Source: Clostridia bacterium (GTDB lineage: Bacteria > Bacillota_A > Clostridia > Oscillospirales > Acutalibacteraceae). Taken from it: a DNA stretch of 9,657 nt. Positions 1 through 6,206 of this stretch are shown one piece after another. The position numbers and the translations under genes were made by a program. The stretch's first letter is position 1, and each line of letters begins with the position of its first letter. Below the pieces are notes generated by a model. It was not told the DNA's origin. It saw only the letters and a list, made by a program, of their open reading frames with translations, and did no database searches. Where the stretch lies: NCBI GenBank assembly GCA_017445685.1, contig JAFSTS010000082.1, positions 1 through 9,657 on the forward strand, read 5' to 3'.

Positions 1-90
1 CAAAACGCTTCATACCGCCTCGCACCAAAACGGCGGCTCTCTGAAAAGAAGATGTAGCGAGCTTAATTTCTTCACTGCATTTGAAATATT
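1..90 (-). promoter_or_regulatory. T-box leader RNA (tRNA-sensing riboswitch), Stem I 5' part, cut by window edge
   Basis: Read on the minus strand, the transcript carries AGTGAAGAA near its start, then CAGAGAG, then a GC stem (GCCGCC at 37-32 pairing with GGCGGT at 19-14) closing a 12-nt loop GTTTTGGTGCGA, then GAAGCG. CTTC at 51-48 can pair with GAAG at 11-8 below the bulge. This order (GA-rich motif, AG bulge in CAGAGAG, terminal loop with GGTGCGA) is typical of T-box Stem I. The specifier loop, antiterminator and target gene lie to the left, outside the window. T-boxes control aminoacyl-tRNA synthetase and amino-acid genes by sensing uncharged tRNA, so the next gene leftwards is probably one of these. 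The amino acid cannot be read here because the specifier codon is missing. Confidence 0.75.
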
Positions 91-96
91 GAAAAA

Positions 97-125
97 ATAA
101 TATCACGAAAAATTTATTTTGTCAA
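97..125 (-). promoter_or_regulatory. Sigma-A-type promoter for the T-box leader
   Basis: On the minus strand TTGACA (125-120) is a perfect -35 and TATTAT (102-97) a near-perfect -10, with a 17-nt spacer. Transcription would start near position 90, just ahead of the T-box Stem I. It lies only about 20 bp after the stop codon of the acetyltransferase gene. No convincing GC-rich terminator separates the two, so some read-through from the acetyltransferase operon into the leader is possible. Confidence 0.75.
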
Positions 126-144
126 CAGTTTTTTAAAAGTTTTT

Positions 145-771
145 TCAAAGTCCGTATTTTTCTCTAAGCTGATCAGGTATTTTTCTGTCCTTAAAATAAC
201 ACTCACGGTCATGCTCGTTTATTTCGCGGTGTATTCTGCACGGATTTCCAAACGCCAGAACACCGGACTCGATATCCTTTGTCACAACGCTGCCTGCTCC
301 GACGACGACATTGTCGCCTATCGTGACTCCGGGAACTATTACGACGCCTGCGCCTATCCAGCAGTTTTTTCCTATTTTCACGGGCATATTGTACTGAAGA
401 CCGTCTGCCCTGAGGCTCGGCGCAAGAGGATGACCTGCCGTAGCGACAACAACATTGGGTCCGAACATAGTGTTGTCGCCAACGAAAATATGTGTGTCAT
501 CTACGAGAGTCAGATTGAAGTTTGCATAAACATTGTTTCCAAAGTGGCAGTGCGCTCCGCCAAAGTTTGAGTGAAACGGCGGCTCGATATAGCAGTTTTC
601 TCCGATTTCGGCAAACATCTCTTTAAGCATTTTTTCGCGCTTTTCAAGCTCTGACGGACGTGTCGAATTAAACTCGTAAAGCTTTTCAAGGCACTGTATC
701 TGCTGTTTGAAAATTTCTTCATCTCCGGGGTAGTATAATTCCCCGGTGTGCAGTTTGTCTCTTTCAGCCAT
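145..771 (-). CDS. Maltose/galactoside-type O-acetyltransferase (LacA/Maa/NodL family, left-handed beta-helix)
   Basis: A 208-residue cytoplasmic enzyme of the hexapeptide-repeat family, which transfers acetyl from acetyl-CoA to a sugar hydroxyl and normally works as a trimer. The N-terminal helical cap (about residues 5-60, with the family-like HTGELYYPGDEE start) is followed by isoleucine/valine-rich hexapeptide repeats (about 75-175) that form the beta-helix. His114 in TAGHPLAP matches the catalytic histidine of LacA. Residues GVVIVPGVTIGDNVVVGAGS are textbook hexapeptide turns. The length fits the family, with a slightly long C-terminal tail (INEHDRECYFKDRK). The start has GGGAG about 7 nt upstream, inside the end of the preceding gene. 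It follows the membrane acyltransferase gene by 2 bp, so the two are surely cotranscribed and may both decorate glycans. The exact sugar acceptor cannot be told from sequence. Confidence 0.9.
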   Translation of the reverse strand: MAERDKLHTGELYYPGDEEIFKQQIQCLEKLYEFNSTRPSELEKREKMLKEMFAEIGENCYIEPPFHSNFGGAHCHFGNNVYANFNLTLVDDTHIFVGDNTMFGPNVVVATAGHPLAPSLRADGLQYNMPVKIGKNCWIGAGVVIVPGVTIGDNVVVGAGSVVTKDIESGVLAFGNPCRIHREINEHDRECYFKDRKIPDQLREKYGL

Positions 772-773
772 AA

Positions 774-1859
774 CTATTCTCCCATGATTTTTTTGGTTAC
801 AAATTTTGTAAACTTCTTGTATCCCGTGAAGGTTTCAAGCAGATCAATGACAATTGCAAAGCCAAGCGAAAGAAGTATCAAAATCAGGAATATAACGAGG
901 AAATTTCCCTTTGAGTAGATAAATCCTTTCAGCAGATATCCGCGAAGCAGGGTGTGCGAGAGGAAAATATTCATCGAATGATATCCGAGATACTTGAGTA
1001 CAACATAAATCGGCTTTATTTCGAACAAAACGGTGTACAGCCACATAACAACGACAACGGGTATTATGCCGTCTCGAAGGTAACTTACAGTCCAGTCGGC
1101 ATAGTTTCTTGCATAGAAGCACGCAACAAGCGCTGCCGTATACAAAACAAGTTTTATGACATAATCAAGAACTTTGAATTTGACAAACTTAAAAGACTTG
1201 AACTTTGCAAGCAAATCTTTTTCGGCGAAAATCATTCCGAGCGCAAGCGTGAAGAACCACCTGACCATGTCGTAGTTTTTCTGTTCGAATATGCCGCAAA
1301 GGCACATTGTCACGACAAGAAGCGCAACTGTTCCGAATCTTTCGTAGAGTTTATAAAGGATCGGAACTGCGACAACGATAATTACCGCAAGGCTCATATA
1401 CCACCATGTGCCAATCATGGTCGGCGTGCCGAACAGGTTTGCAAGCCCCATAAAATCGACAAAGGCAAAATATATGCTGTTAAACAAATTGTTTGCGCTG
1501 TAGCACGAAAGAATGGATCTGTCAAAGACCAGAACTGTCACGAGACAGACGATGTAAACAAACCAGAAACCTGACATAAGAGAAAAATATCTCTTGGCAA
1601 CCTGACGCCTTGACGCAAGCTTGTCCCCGTCTTTAAGTTTTTTCATGCTGATGGTGATTCCGTATCCCGAAAGGAACACGAAAACCGCAACGCAGATCTT
1701 GCAAAACTGAGCTATCAGCACCGTCCTCGTCTCACCCAAAGGTGAGAAACTTACATCGTATCCTGCATATCTCTCCGGCGCAAGAAAAAGATGATGGAAA
1801 AGCATCATCAAAATTGCAAATCCTTTTACGGCGGAGGTATCGTCTTTTGTAAACTTCAT
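774..1859 (-). CDS. Membrane acyltransferase, acyltransferase-3 (OafA/WecH-like) family
   Basis: A 361-residue integral membrane protein with about ten hydrophobic segments (for example residues 12-27, 47-70, 97-112, 151-168, 177-192, 232-250, 264-280, 319-340). The N-terminal KGFAILMMLFHH puts His22/His23 at the end of the first membrane helix, where this family has its essential histidine. FLSGYGITIS (62-71) and GYHSMNIFLSHTLLRG (292-307) are further hallmark segments. Family members move acetyl or other acyl groups to sugars of O-antigen, exopolysaccharide or peptidoglycan at the membrane. The canonical arginine of the R-x10-H motif is replaced by Lys12, as in a clostridial subgroup I recall. 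The start is supported by GGGAGG 7 nt upstream. It is the first gene of a two-gene unit with the hexapeptide acetyltransferase. The substrate is unknown. Confidence 0.88.
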   Translation of the reverse strand: MKFTKDDTSAVKGFAILMMLFHHLFLAPERYAGYDVSFSPLGETRTVLIAQFCKICVAVFVFLSGYGITISMKKLKDGDKLASRRQVAKRYFSLMSGFWFVYIVCLVTVLVFDRSILSCYSANNLFNSIYFAFVDFMGLANLFGTPTMIGTWWYMSLAVIIVVAVPILYKLYERFGTVALLVVTMCLCGIFEQKNYDMVRWFFTLALGMIFAEKDLLAKFKSFKFVKFKVLDYVIKLVLYTAALVACFYARNYADWTVSYLRDGIIPVVVVMWLYTVLFEIKPIYVVLKYLGYHSMNIFLSHTLLRGYLLKGFIYSKGNFLVIFLILILLSLGFAIVIDLLETFTGYKKFTKFVTKKIMGE

Positions 1860-1894
1860 ATTTTTGCCTCCCTGTTAATATTTGTTATATTTTA

Positions 1895-1923
1895 ATTATA
1901 AAATACATCTCAAAAAAAAGCAA
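1895..1923 (-). promoter_or_regulatory. Probable promoter of the acyltransferase/acetyltransferase pair
   Basis: On the minus strand TATAAT (1900-1895) is a perfect -10 placed 35 bp ahead of the acyltransferase start. A weak -35 TTGCTT (1923-1918) lies 17 nt upstream of it and touches the foot of the preceding terminator hairpin. The -10 is strong; the -35 matches consensus at only about three positions. Confidence 0.5.
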
Positions 1924-1958
1924 CAAAAAAATCTGCCCGTGCAGAGCAGATTTTTTTT
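1924..1958 (-). terminator. Rho-independent terminator after the CobW/YcgQ-like gene
   Basis: The hairpin arms ATCTGC (1931-1936) and GCAGAT (1946-1951) are extended by flanking A and T runs to about 12 bp around a 9-nt loop. On the minus strand the stem is followed by a T run directly after the stop codon at 1957-1959. The symmetric A/T tracts mean it could work in both directions. It separates the metal-GTPase operon from the acyltransferase pair. Confidence 0.85.
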
Positions 1959-2904
1959 AAAAGAAGGTTGCAACTCTATCTTTAGGCTCCGAGGTTTTTG
2001 CAATTTCAGTAACCTCAATAACAGGGCCCCGTCTTGCGTAAAGACGGTTGAATTTTACGGAAATTTTTCCCGTAACATTGAGCCACTCGCCTGTCGTGAT
2101 AATAGAAGCGTTTTTATAATTGCAGACGATCGCGCAATAGGATATATCCTCCACGCAGCAGGTCATCACATGTCTTCCGGCAGCAAAAGTATCCTTGCCC
2201 ATTCTATTGTCTCTTGCAACGACTGCCTTGAATTTTACCGTTTTGCCGTCGTACTTTTTCATATCTTCCATTAAGTCACGGTAAAACAGCGCGTAGTCTT
2301 CGTCTTCAATTGTAACAACATCGGCTTCAAGATCAAACGGCAGCGGATCCTCTATCTCGTCAAAATCTATAGTGCCGTCAGTGTATTCGTAAATAATATC
2401 AGCCCTTCTTGACGAGCCTCTGACGATCTTGTGAAATTCGTTGATGTCGTCAACACCTTTTTTGACTCTGTTGAAAGCAACCATTTCGCAATTGGAAAGC
2501 TTATCGACAACAAGTGAGCGCATATTGGCATTGTAGTTTAAAAAAGTCGTTGCGTCCGCGCTCATCATGCACTGATAAACCGCCCAGTTTTCAGGAAGCT
2601 TTTTTTGAAGCTCGCTTATCATGAGCATACCGTTGTATTCGACAACTACTCTTTCTGCATTGGACTTCTTCTGCATAACAAGCAGATCGTCGCGGGTAAG
2701 ACTTTCAAAATCGTCGATGTATTCGATCGTAACATTTTTGCCGCTGAAAGCAGAAGGATCGTACTCTTCTATTCCCTCTTCAAAAACAAGCAGCAGCGTT
2801 TTTTCGCCGGCATTGAAGCGCGGATCGCACAAAGTCTGCTGAACAAACTGAGTCTTTCCGCTTTCAAGAAATCCGACAAAAAGGTATACGGGTATAGTCT
2901 GCAT
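1957..2904 (-). CDS. CobW/G3E-like P-loop protein fused to a YcgQ (DUF1980)-like C-terminal domain
   Basis: The protein has 315 residues from the ATG at 2904. That start is chosen over the in-frame ATG at 2925 because AGAGG lies 7 nt before it, while nothing like a ribosome site precedes 2925; it also places the P-loop at the very N-terminus. Residues 11-18 (GFLESGKT) form a Walker A motif like those of CobW GTPases, VVVEYNG (87-92) resembles the Walker B region, and FNRVK (144-148) sits where NKxD is expected. The CxCC metal motif of true CobW proteins is absent. The C-terminal part (about 219-315; GRHVMTCCVEDISYCAIVC, then GEWLNVTGK, ending PVIEVTEI) resembles the soluble domain of YcgQ, the partner of the YcgR permease in Firmicutes. 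A role in metal homeostasis beside its neighbour is inferred; no enzyme activity can be assigned. Confidence 0.75.
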   Translation of the reverse strand: MQTIPVYLFVGFLESGKTQFVQQTLCDPRFNAGEKTLLLVFEEGIEEYDPSAFSGKNVTIEYIDDFESLTRDDLLVMQKKSNAERVVVEYNGMLMISELQKKLPENWAVYQCMMSADATTFLNYNANMRSLVVDKLSNCEMVAFNRVKKGVDDINEFHKIVRGSSRRADIIYEYTDGTIDFDEIEDPLPFDLEADVVTIEDEDYALFYRDLMEDMKKYDGKTVKFKAVVARDNRMGKDTFAAGRHVMTCCVEDISYCAIVCNYKNASIITTGEWLNVTGKISVKFNRLYARRGPVIEVTEIAKTSEPKDRVATFF

Positions 2905-2921
2905 TTTCCAACCTCTTTTCA

Positions 2922-4052
2922 TCAAATGCCGAACAGCTCCGAAAGAGCTTCTTCTTTGAGTTCAGAGCCGATGACGCAAATTCTTCCCGTTACATCGGCT
3001 TCGCCTGAACGGACATCGTTTTCTTCGGGAACATGGTCGAAATATATCCAGCCGTCCTCGCCTTCAACTACGCCCTTCGCTCTGAGAACGACGCCGTATT
3101 TTTCACCGTCGTCGAGAGCTTTGAGACAGTTTTCAATAAAATCTCTGCTGAACTTTTTCGCAGTCTCTCTGCCCCAACTGATAAACACATCGTCAGCATG
3201 GTGATGATGATGGTCATGATCGTGATCGTGGTGATGATGGTCATGATCATGTTCATGGTGGTCATGCTCATGGTCATGGTGGTGATGGTCGTGGTCGTGT
3301 TCATGGTGGTCATGCTCATGGTCATGGTGATGATGGTCATGCTCATGGTCATGGTGGTGATGGTCGTGATCATGCTCATGATGATGGTGGTGTTCATCGT
3401 CATCATGATGATGGTGGCAAACGGGACATATTCCGTCATCCATCAAATCTTTTGCGTCAAAGCCGACTTCGATCGCTTCGAGAATCTTTTTGCCGTCAAG
3501 CAGCTCCCAGTCTGTCGTAACGATAACTGCGTCCTGATTGAGACTTCTGATTATCGCAACAGTATCGTTGACTTTTTCGTTTGTCATCTTGCCGGTTCTG
3601 CTGAGCACGACTGTTTTTGCGGCTTTGATCTGATCGTTGAAAAATTCGCCGAAATTTTTTGAGTACATTTTGCATTTCTGAGCGTCGACTACGGCAGTTA
3701 CGCAGTTGAGCGCGATATCCTCCGCACCGACCTCAAGCACTGAACGAATAACATCACTGAGTTTTCCGACGCCGGAAGGCTCAATAATTATCCTGTCGGG
3801 AGAAAACTGAGAGATTACTTTTTTGAGAGCTTCTCTGAAATCTCCGACAAGGCTGCAGCAGATACAGCCGGAGTTCATCTCCGTTATCTCAATACCTGCG
3901 TCGCTGAGAAATTTGCCGTCGATTCCTATCTCGCCAAACTCATTTTCGATCAGGACAATTTTTTCGCCTGTATATGCTTCATTGATGAGTTTTTTGATGA
4001 GCGTTGTTTTTCCTGCTCCGAGAAACCCGGAGAAAATATCTATTTTTGTCAT
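2922..4052 (-). CDS. CobW/G3E-family metal-binding GTPase with a very long histidine-rich tract
   Basis: A 376-residue probable metallochaperone or metal-insertase GTPase of the COG0523 type. Visible motifs are Walker A GFLGAGKT (9-16), the family's metal-binding GCICCS (62-67, C63/C65/C66) and the Walker B-type IIIEPSG (88-94). The guanine-specificity motif is unusual: VVLSRTGKM (148-156) stands where LNKxD is expected. CPVC (209-212) leads into a tract at 213-285 in which 48 of 73 residues are histidine and the rest are Asp or Glu, an obvious metal (zinc, nickel or cobalt) sink. The CobW C-terminal domain follows (about 290-370, RAKGVVEGEDGWIYFDHVP). The start has AGAGGTG just upstream. It lies 17 bp after the SecB-like gene and 17 bp before the second P-loop gene, so all are cotranscribed. 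The family is certain; the metal and client protein are not known. Confidence 0.92.
   Translation of the reverse strand: MTKIDIFSGFLGAGKTTLIKKLINEAYTGEKIVLIENEFGEIGIDGKFLSDAGIEITEMNSGCICCSLVGDFREALKKVISQFSPDRIIIEPSGVGKLSDVIRSVLEVGAEDIALNCVTAVVDAQKCKMYSKNFGEFFNDQIKAAKTVVLSRTGKMTNEKVNDTVAIIRSLNQDAVIVTTDWELLDGKKILEAIEVGFDAKDLMDDGICPVCHHHHDDDEHHHHHEHDHDHHHHDHEHDHHHHDHEHDHHEHDHDHHHHDHEHDHHEHDHDHHHHDHDHDHHHHHADDVFISWGRETAKKFSRDFIENCLKALDDGEKYGVVLRAKGVVEGEDGWIYFDHVPEENDVRSGEADVTGRICVIGSELKEEALSELFGI
3228..3323 (-). repeat. Two-copy 48-bp tandem repeat inside the His-rich tract
   Basis: Positions 3276-3323 and 3228-3275 encode the same 16 residues (DHEHDHHEHDHDHHHH) twice in a row, protein residues 244-259 and 260-275. 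At the DNA level I count 43 of 48 identical bases, and all five differences are silent changes between the two His or two Asp codons. Shorter, more degenerate CAT/CAC-GAT/GAC repeats continue on both sides (about 3196-3415). Confidence 0.85.
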
Positions 4053-4069
4053 TTTTTACACCTCTTGTG

Positions 4070-4480
4070 TTACTGAAAATCTTTCGGGGGATTTGTGTCA
4101 ATGCGGTAAATGCTCTGCTTTTCAATATCCATTTCGGCAATTATTATCGGAGGTATACCTGCATTGACAGAGACTGTCGACACGACGCTTCTCGCAAACG
4201 GAAACAGAGCCTTGTACGCTTCAACATGAAGCTTTTCCTTAGTGACGGACAGGTCTTCAACATCGAAATTTCCGATAATCGTCATCTCAATTGCGAAAAC
4301 ATCGCTCTTTTCCTTGTCGCACACCTTTACATCGAGTTGGGCAACACATTTTTTGCCGTCGGCAGTGTACCTGACATTGAAGGAATATGTTGTTGAAAGC
4401 GTAAGCCTTGTGCCGTTTTCGGCTTTGTTGACAAATTGAAGCTGCGTGAGCTTGTAGCCGTTCATTTTAAGCGCGGACAT
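4070..4480 (-). CDS. SecB-like protein-export chaperone homologue
   Basis: A 136-residue protein that I recognise as SecB-like mainly from its C-terminal part. ALFPFARSVVSTVSVNAGIPPIIIAEMDI (about residues 91-119) matches the SecB pattern of LYPYAREAISSLVTRGGFPPLLL followed by an acidic/aromatic tail. The earlier part alternates hydrophobic strands (LTLSTTYSFNVRY, CVAQLDVKV, VFAIEMTIIGNF), as in the SecB beta sheet. SecB holds secretory proteins unfolded and hands them to SecA, or serves as chaperone in toxin-antitoxin-chaperone systems. No toxin or antitoxin gene lies next to it here. It sits 14 bp after a secreted hydrolase and 17 bp before the CobW gene, with AGGAG 7 nt before its ATG, so a dedicated role in exporting the hydrolase is possible but inferred. 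Confidence 0.72.
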   Translation of the reverse strand: MSALKMNGYKLTQLQFVNKAENGTRLTLSTTYSFNVRYTADGKKCVAQLDVKVCDKEKSDVFAIEMTIIGNFDVEDLSVTKEKLHVEAYKALFPFARSVVSTVSVNAGIPPIIIAEMDIEKQSIYRIDTNPPKDFQ

Positions 4481-4494
4481 AATCTATCTCCTAT

Positions 4495-6018
4495 TTATTT
4501 TACAAGTCTTATAACGAGCTCAACCAGGTGCCTGACCAGGTCGAACATGATTTTAAACCATGAGCCGATTTTGTAGCTCGGAGTCTGAGCGCTTTCAAGC
4601 GGAGAAATGCTTCTCGCAGGCTTGTCATACTGCAGATACTGCGGATATTTTTCGCTGTCAAAAACTGTCGGCTGCTCGTCTGAATTGAAAAGGAACGCGA
4701 AAAGATCGAGCATATCATTGCCGATGTCGCTGTGACCCATGTCTCTGACAAACCATGTGTTTTCCGGGTACCAGCAGGTTGAGGCGTCGATCACATTGTC
4801 AGGAGAAATGAAATTCTTTTCAGGGTATTTCTGCTGAACATAGTTTTCTCCGAGGCTTTCATTTATCTTCGCGCAGGTAGCGCCGTAGGAAGTATATCTT
4901 GTGTCGATAACAAGGTCGGACTGGAAGTCGCATACATCCATGATGGGAATTATCTGGAGATTATATTTGGAGATAACGGAAAGATTTCCGCCTCTTTCTT
5001 TGATGCCGTCAAGTATTTCCCTGACATTTGCCTGAATGTTGTAATGATAATCGTCGATAATTGATATAAGGTTTTTGTATTCCTCTTCTCTGCCGGCAAA
5101 AACATATTCCTTCGCATCAAGGAAGCATTCGTCCGGGCAAAGTGTCCACACGCCTGAGGAGGAAGCAAGAGACGGAACAAGAACTTCTTCGTAAATTTCC
5201 TGTTCGTATGTCATCAGGAAGCTTTCAAGCGCTTCAACAGTGTAGTAAAGAGCGTAGGATTTATCGAGGATTTTAACGAGGTCGACAACAAGATCTCTGA
5301 AATCAAATTCCGGCATGATGTTGTCAAGATACTGCGTAAGATATTCCGACCTGAGATCCACATGACCCGACATGGGAAGTCCGCAGCAGGACGCGCCAAG
5401 GCACGCTGTCGAATGGAGAACAACAGACGAAACATCATCGTAACCGTAGGTTTTAAGATATGTTGCAAACATCGGGCCACCTATGCTGAAGGCGACTACA
5501 TTGACCTTTTGTGAGCCTGTAAGTTCTTTTACATTTTTGATATAGGAATTAAGCTGCTTTGCAACCTCGAACGGAGAAATACGCCAGTCAAAAGAGAAAT
5601 AGTATCCCCTTACGGAAGCCTTTAAAAACGGTACCGTATTGTCGTAGTCAAGACCTGTGTTTTCTTTGACGTCTCCGTTTGTGTCGCAGCCAAAATCGGC
5701 AAATACCTCCTTGCAGCCTTCGACAAACGCTCTGCCAACAGCTTCCTTGCCCGATTTTGAAGAGGCAAAAGAAGCAAGAAGATTCTTCGGCATACCTGCA
5801 ATAGCCTGAGCAATCGTTTCGGCAGACGGCGGAAAAATAGTATCCTTTGATCCGTCTTCGTTGAAACGGTAAATATCGCTTGAAGCAATACCGGCGACAT
5901 AAACTATTGGATATTCTTCTCTTGCAATAACGCTGAACAGTCCGGCAGACGACATGACGCACACGACCGTCACAAGCGCCAGAACGATACTGAGTGATTT
6001 CAAAAGCCTGATTTTCAT
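4495..6018 (-). CDS. Secreted alpha/beta-hydrolase, LCAT/lipase-like
   Basis: The protein has 507 residues from the ATG at 6018, chosen because GGAGGAG precedes it by a few bases and the protein then opens with a clean Sec signal peptide (MKIRLLKS, hydrophobic core about 8-27). An upstream in-frame ATG at 6132 lies before the promoter and inside a hairpin, so it is rejected. The region FDWRISPFEVAKQLNSYI (143-160) and the nucleophile elbow AFSIGG (176-181, Ser178) are typical of lecithin:cholesterol acyltransferase-like lipases. Asp368 (QSDLVIDTRYTSYGAT) and His429 (RDMGHSDI) are plausible partners of the catalytic triad. The last 20 residues form an amphipathic or hydrophobic tail (FDLVRHLVELVIRLVK) that may bind membrane. 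The likely role is ester hydrolysis or acyl transfer outside the cell; the substrate is unknown. It is the first gene of the operon with SecB-like and CobW genes. Confidence 0.82.
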   Translation of the reverse strand: MKIRLLKSLSIVLALVTVVCVMSSAGLFSVIAREEYPIVYVAGIASSDIYRFNEDGSKDTIFPPSAETIAQAIAGMPKNLLASFASSKSGKEAVGRAFVEGCKEVFADFGCDTNGDVKENTGLDYDNTVPFLKASVRGYYFSFDWRISPFEVAKQLNSYIKNVKELTGSQKVNVVAFSIGGPMFATYLKTYGYDDVSSVVLHSTACLGASCCGLPMSGHVDLRSEYLTQYLDNIMPEFDFRDLVVDLVKILDKSYALYYTVEALESFLMTYEQEIYEEVLVPSLASSSGVWTLCPDECFLDAKEYVFAGREEEYKNLISIIDDYHYNIQANVREILDGIKERGGNLSVISKYNLQIIPIMDVCDFQSDLVIDTRYTSYGATCAKINESLGENYVQQKYPEKNFISPDNVIDASTCWYPENTWFVRDMGHSDIGNDMLDLFAFLFNSDEQPTVFDSEKYPQYLQYDKPARSISPLESAQTPSYKIGSWFKIMFDLVRHLVELVIRLVK

Positions 6019-6040
6019 AACCTTCTCCTCCATTATGAGT

Positions 6041-6055
6041 ATAGAATAATTATAT
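6041..6055 (-). promoter_or_regulatory. Candidate Fur/PerR-family operator over the -10 box
   Basis: The minus strand reads ATATAAT-T-ATTCTAT, a 7-1-7 inverted repeat; the wider 19-bp palindrome 6039-6057 pairs at 8 of 9 positions. Compared with the Bacillus PerR box TTATAATnATTATAA it matches at 12 of 14 arm positions, against about 9 for the Fur box and 7 for the Zur box. It covers the -10 hexamer, where a repressor would block transcription. Caveat: the TATAAT of the -10 itself accounts for part of the match. Confidence 0.4.
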
Positions 6056-6077
6056 ACCAAACGAAATCTTTTTTCAA
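6049..6077 (-). promoter_or_regulatory. Promoter of the hydrolase-SecB-CobW-CobW operon
   Basis: On the minus strand TTGAAA (6077-6072) and TATAAT (6054-6049) are separated by 17 nt, a near-consensus sigma-A promoter. Transcription would start about 25 nt ahead of the hydrolase ATG at 6018, leaving a short leader with the strong GGAGGAG ribosome site. Confidence 0.8.
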
Positions 6078-6120
6078 TAGGAAACCTGACTAAATAATGC
6101 TGTTTTCTTTTCAACAAAGC

Positions 6121-6148
6121 AAAAGCGCCCAACTTGCGTTGAGCACTT
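6121..6148 (-). terminator. Terminator-like hairpin with GCAA tetraloop
   Basis: On the minus strand AAGTGCTCAAC (6148-6138) pairs with GTTGGGCGCTT (6133-6123) through 11 pairs, two of them G-U, around a GCAA tetraloop (6137-6134), followed by TTGCTTTG. It lies downstream of the glycan operon and upstream of the hydrolase promoter. It would serve as the second (backup) terminator of the glycan operon. Confidence 0.6.
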
Positions 6149-6172
6149 CTGCCGAATTATGAAAATGAAAAT

Positions 6173-6206
6173 GAAAAAGGTTCGGGAGGGTTTCCCCATC
6201 CCTGAA
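6173..6206 (-). terminator. Probable first terminator of the glycan operon
   Basis: On the minus strand TTC-GGGA-GGG and CCC-TCCC-GAA form a 10-bp stem with two single-base bulges (6203 and 6198) around a GAAA loop, followed by CCTTTTTC and further T-rich sequence. An outer alternative stem AAGGTT/AACCTT (6228-6223 with 6182-6177) is also possible. The gap 6078-6288 holds this hairpin, the one at 6121-6148, a 12-bp direct repeat and AT-rich sequence; I see no gene in it. Confidence 0.6.

Noticed and set aside
954..1574. Plus-strand open frame of 206 codons opposite the acyltransferase gene
   Set aside because: It is a shadow of a well-supported membrane protein gene, with no recognisable motifs and no promoter or ribosome site on that strand.
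2905..2925. Upstream ATG for the YcgQ-fused P-loop protein, giving an ATGA overlap
   Set aside because: No ribosome site precedes it, while AGAGG fits the ATG at 2904 and keeps the usual gap length seen in this operon.
2605..3204. Plus-strand open frame of 199 codons across the two CobW-type genes
   Set aside because: It is antisense to two motif-bearing genes and overlaps their junction; its composition (Ser/Phe rich) is typical of a shadow frame.
3196..3415. CRISPR-like repeat appearance of the CATGGT-type repeats
   Set aside because: The repeats are in frame, code for His/Asp/Glu, have no spacers, and lie inside a clear CobW gene.
3033..3662. Plus-strand open frame of 209 codons rich in Met and Val
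   Set aside because: It is the antisense of the His/Asp codon tract (CAT/CAC reversed gives ATG/GTG), which removes stops; it has no ribosome site and low-complexity composition.
4070..4480. Toxin-antitoxin-chaperone (TAC) system around the SecB-like gene
   Set aside because: The neighbours are a secreted hydrolase and a CobW GTPase, with no toxin or DNA-binding antitoxin gene, and no small frame fits in the 14-17 bp gaps.
6019..6132. 38-codon N-terminal extension of the hydrolase
   Set aside because: It would begin inside a terminator-like hairpin and read through the promoter; the ATG at 6018 has a strong GGAGGAG site and starts a proper signal peptide.
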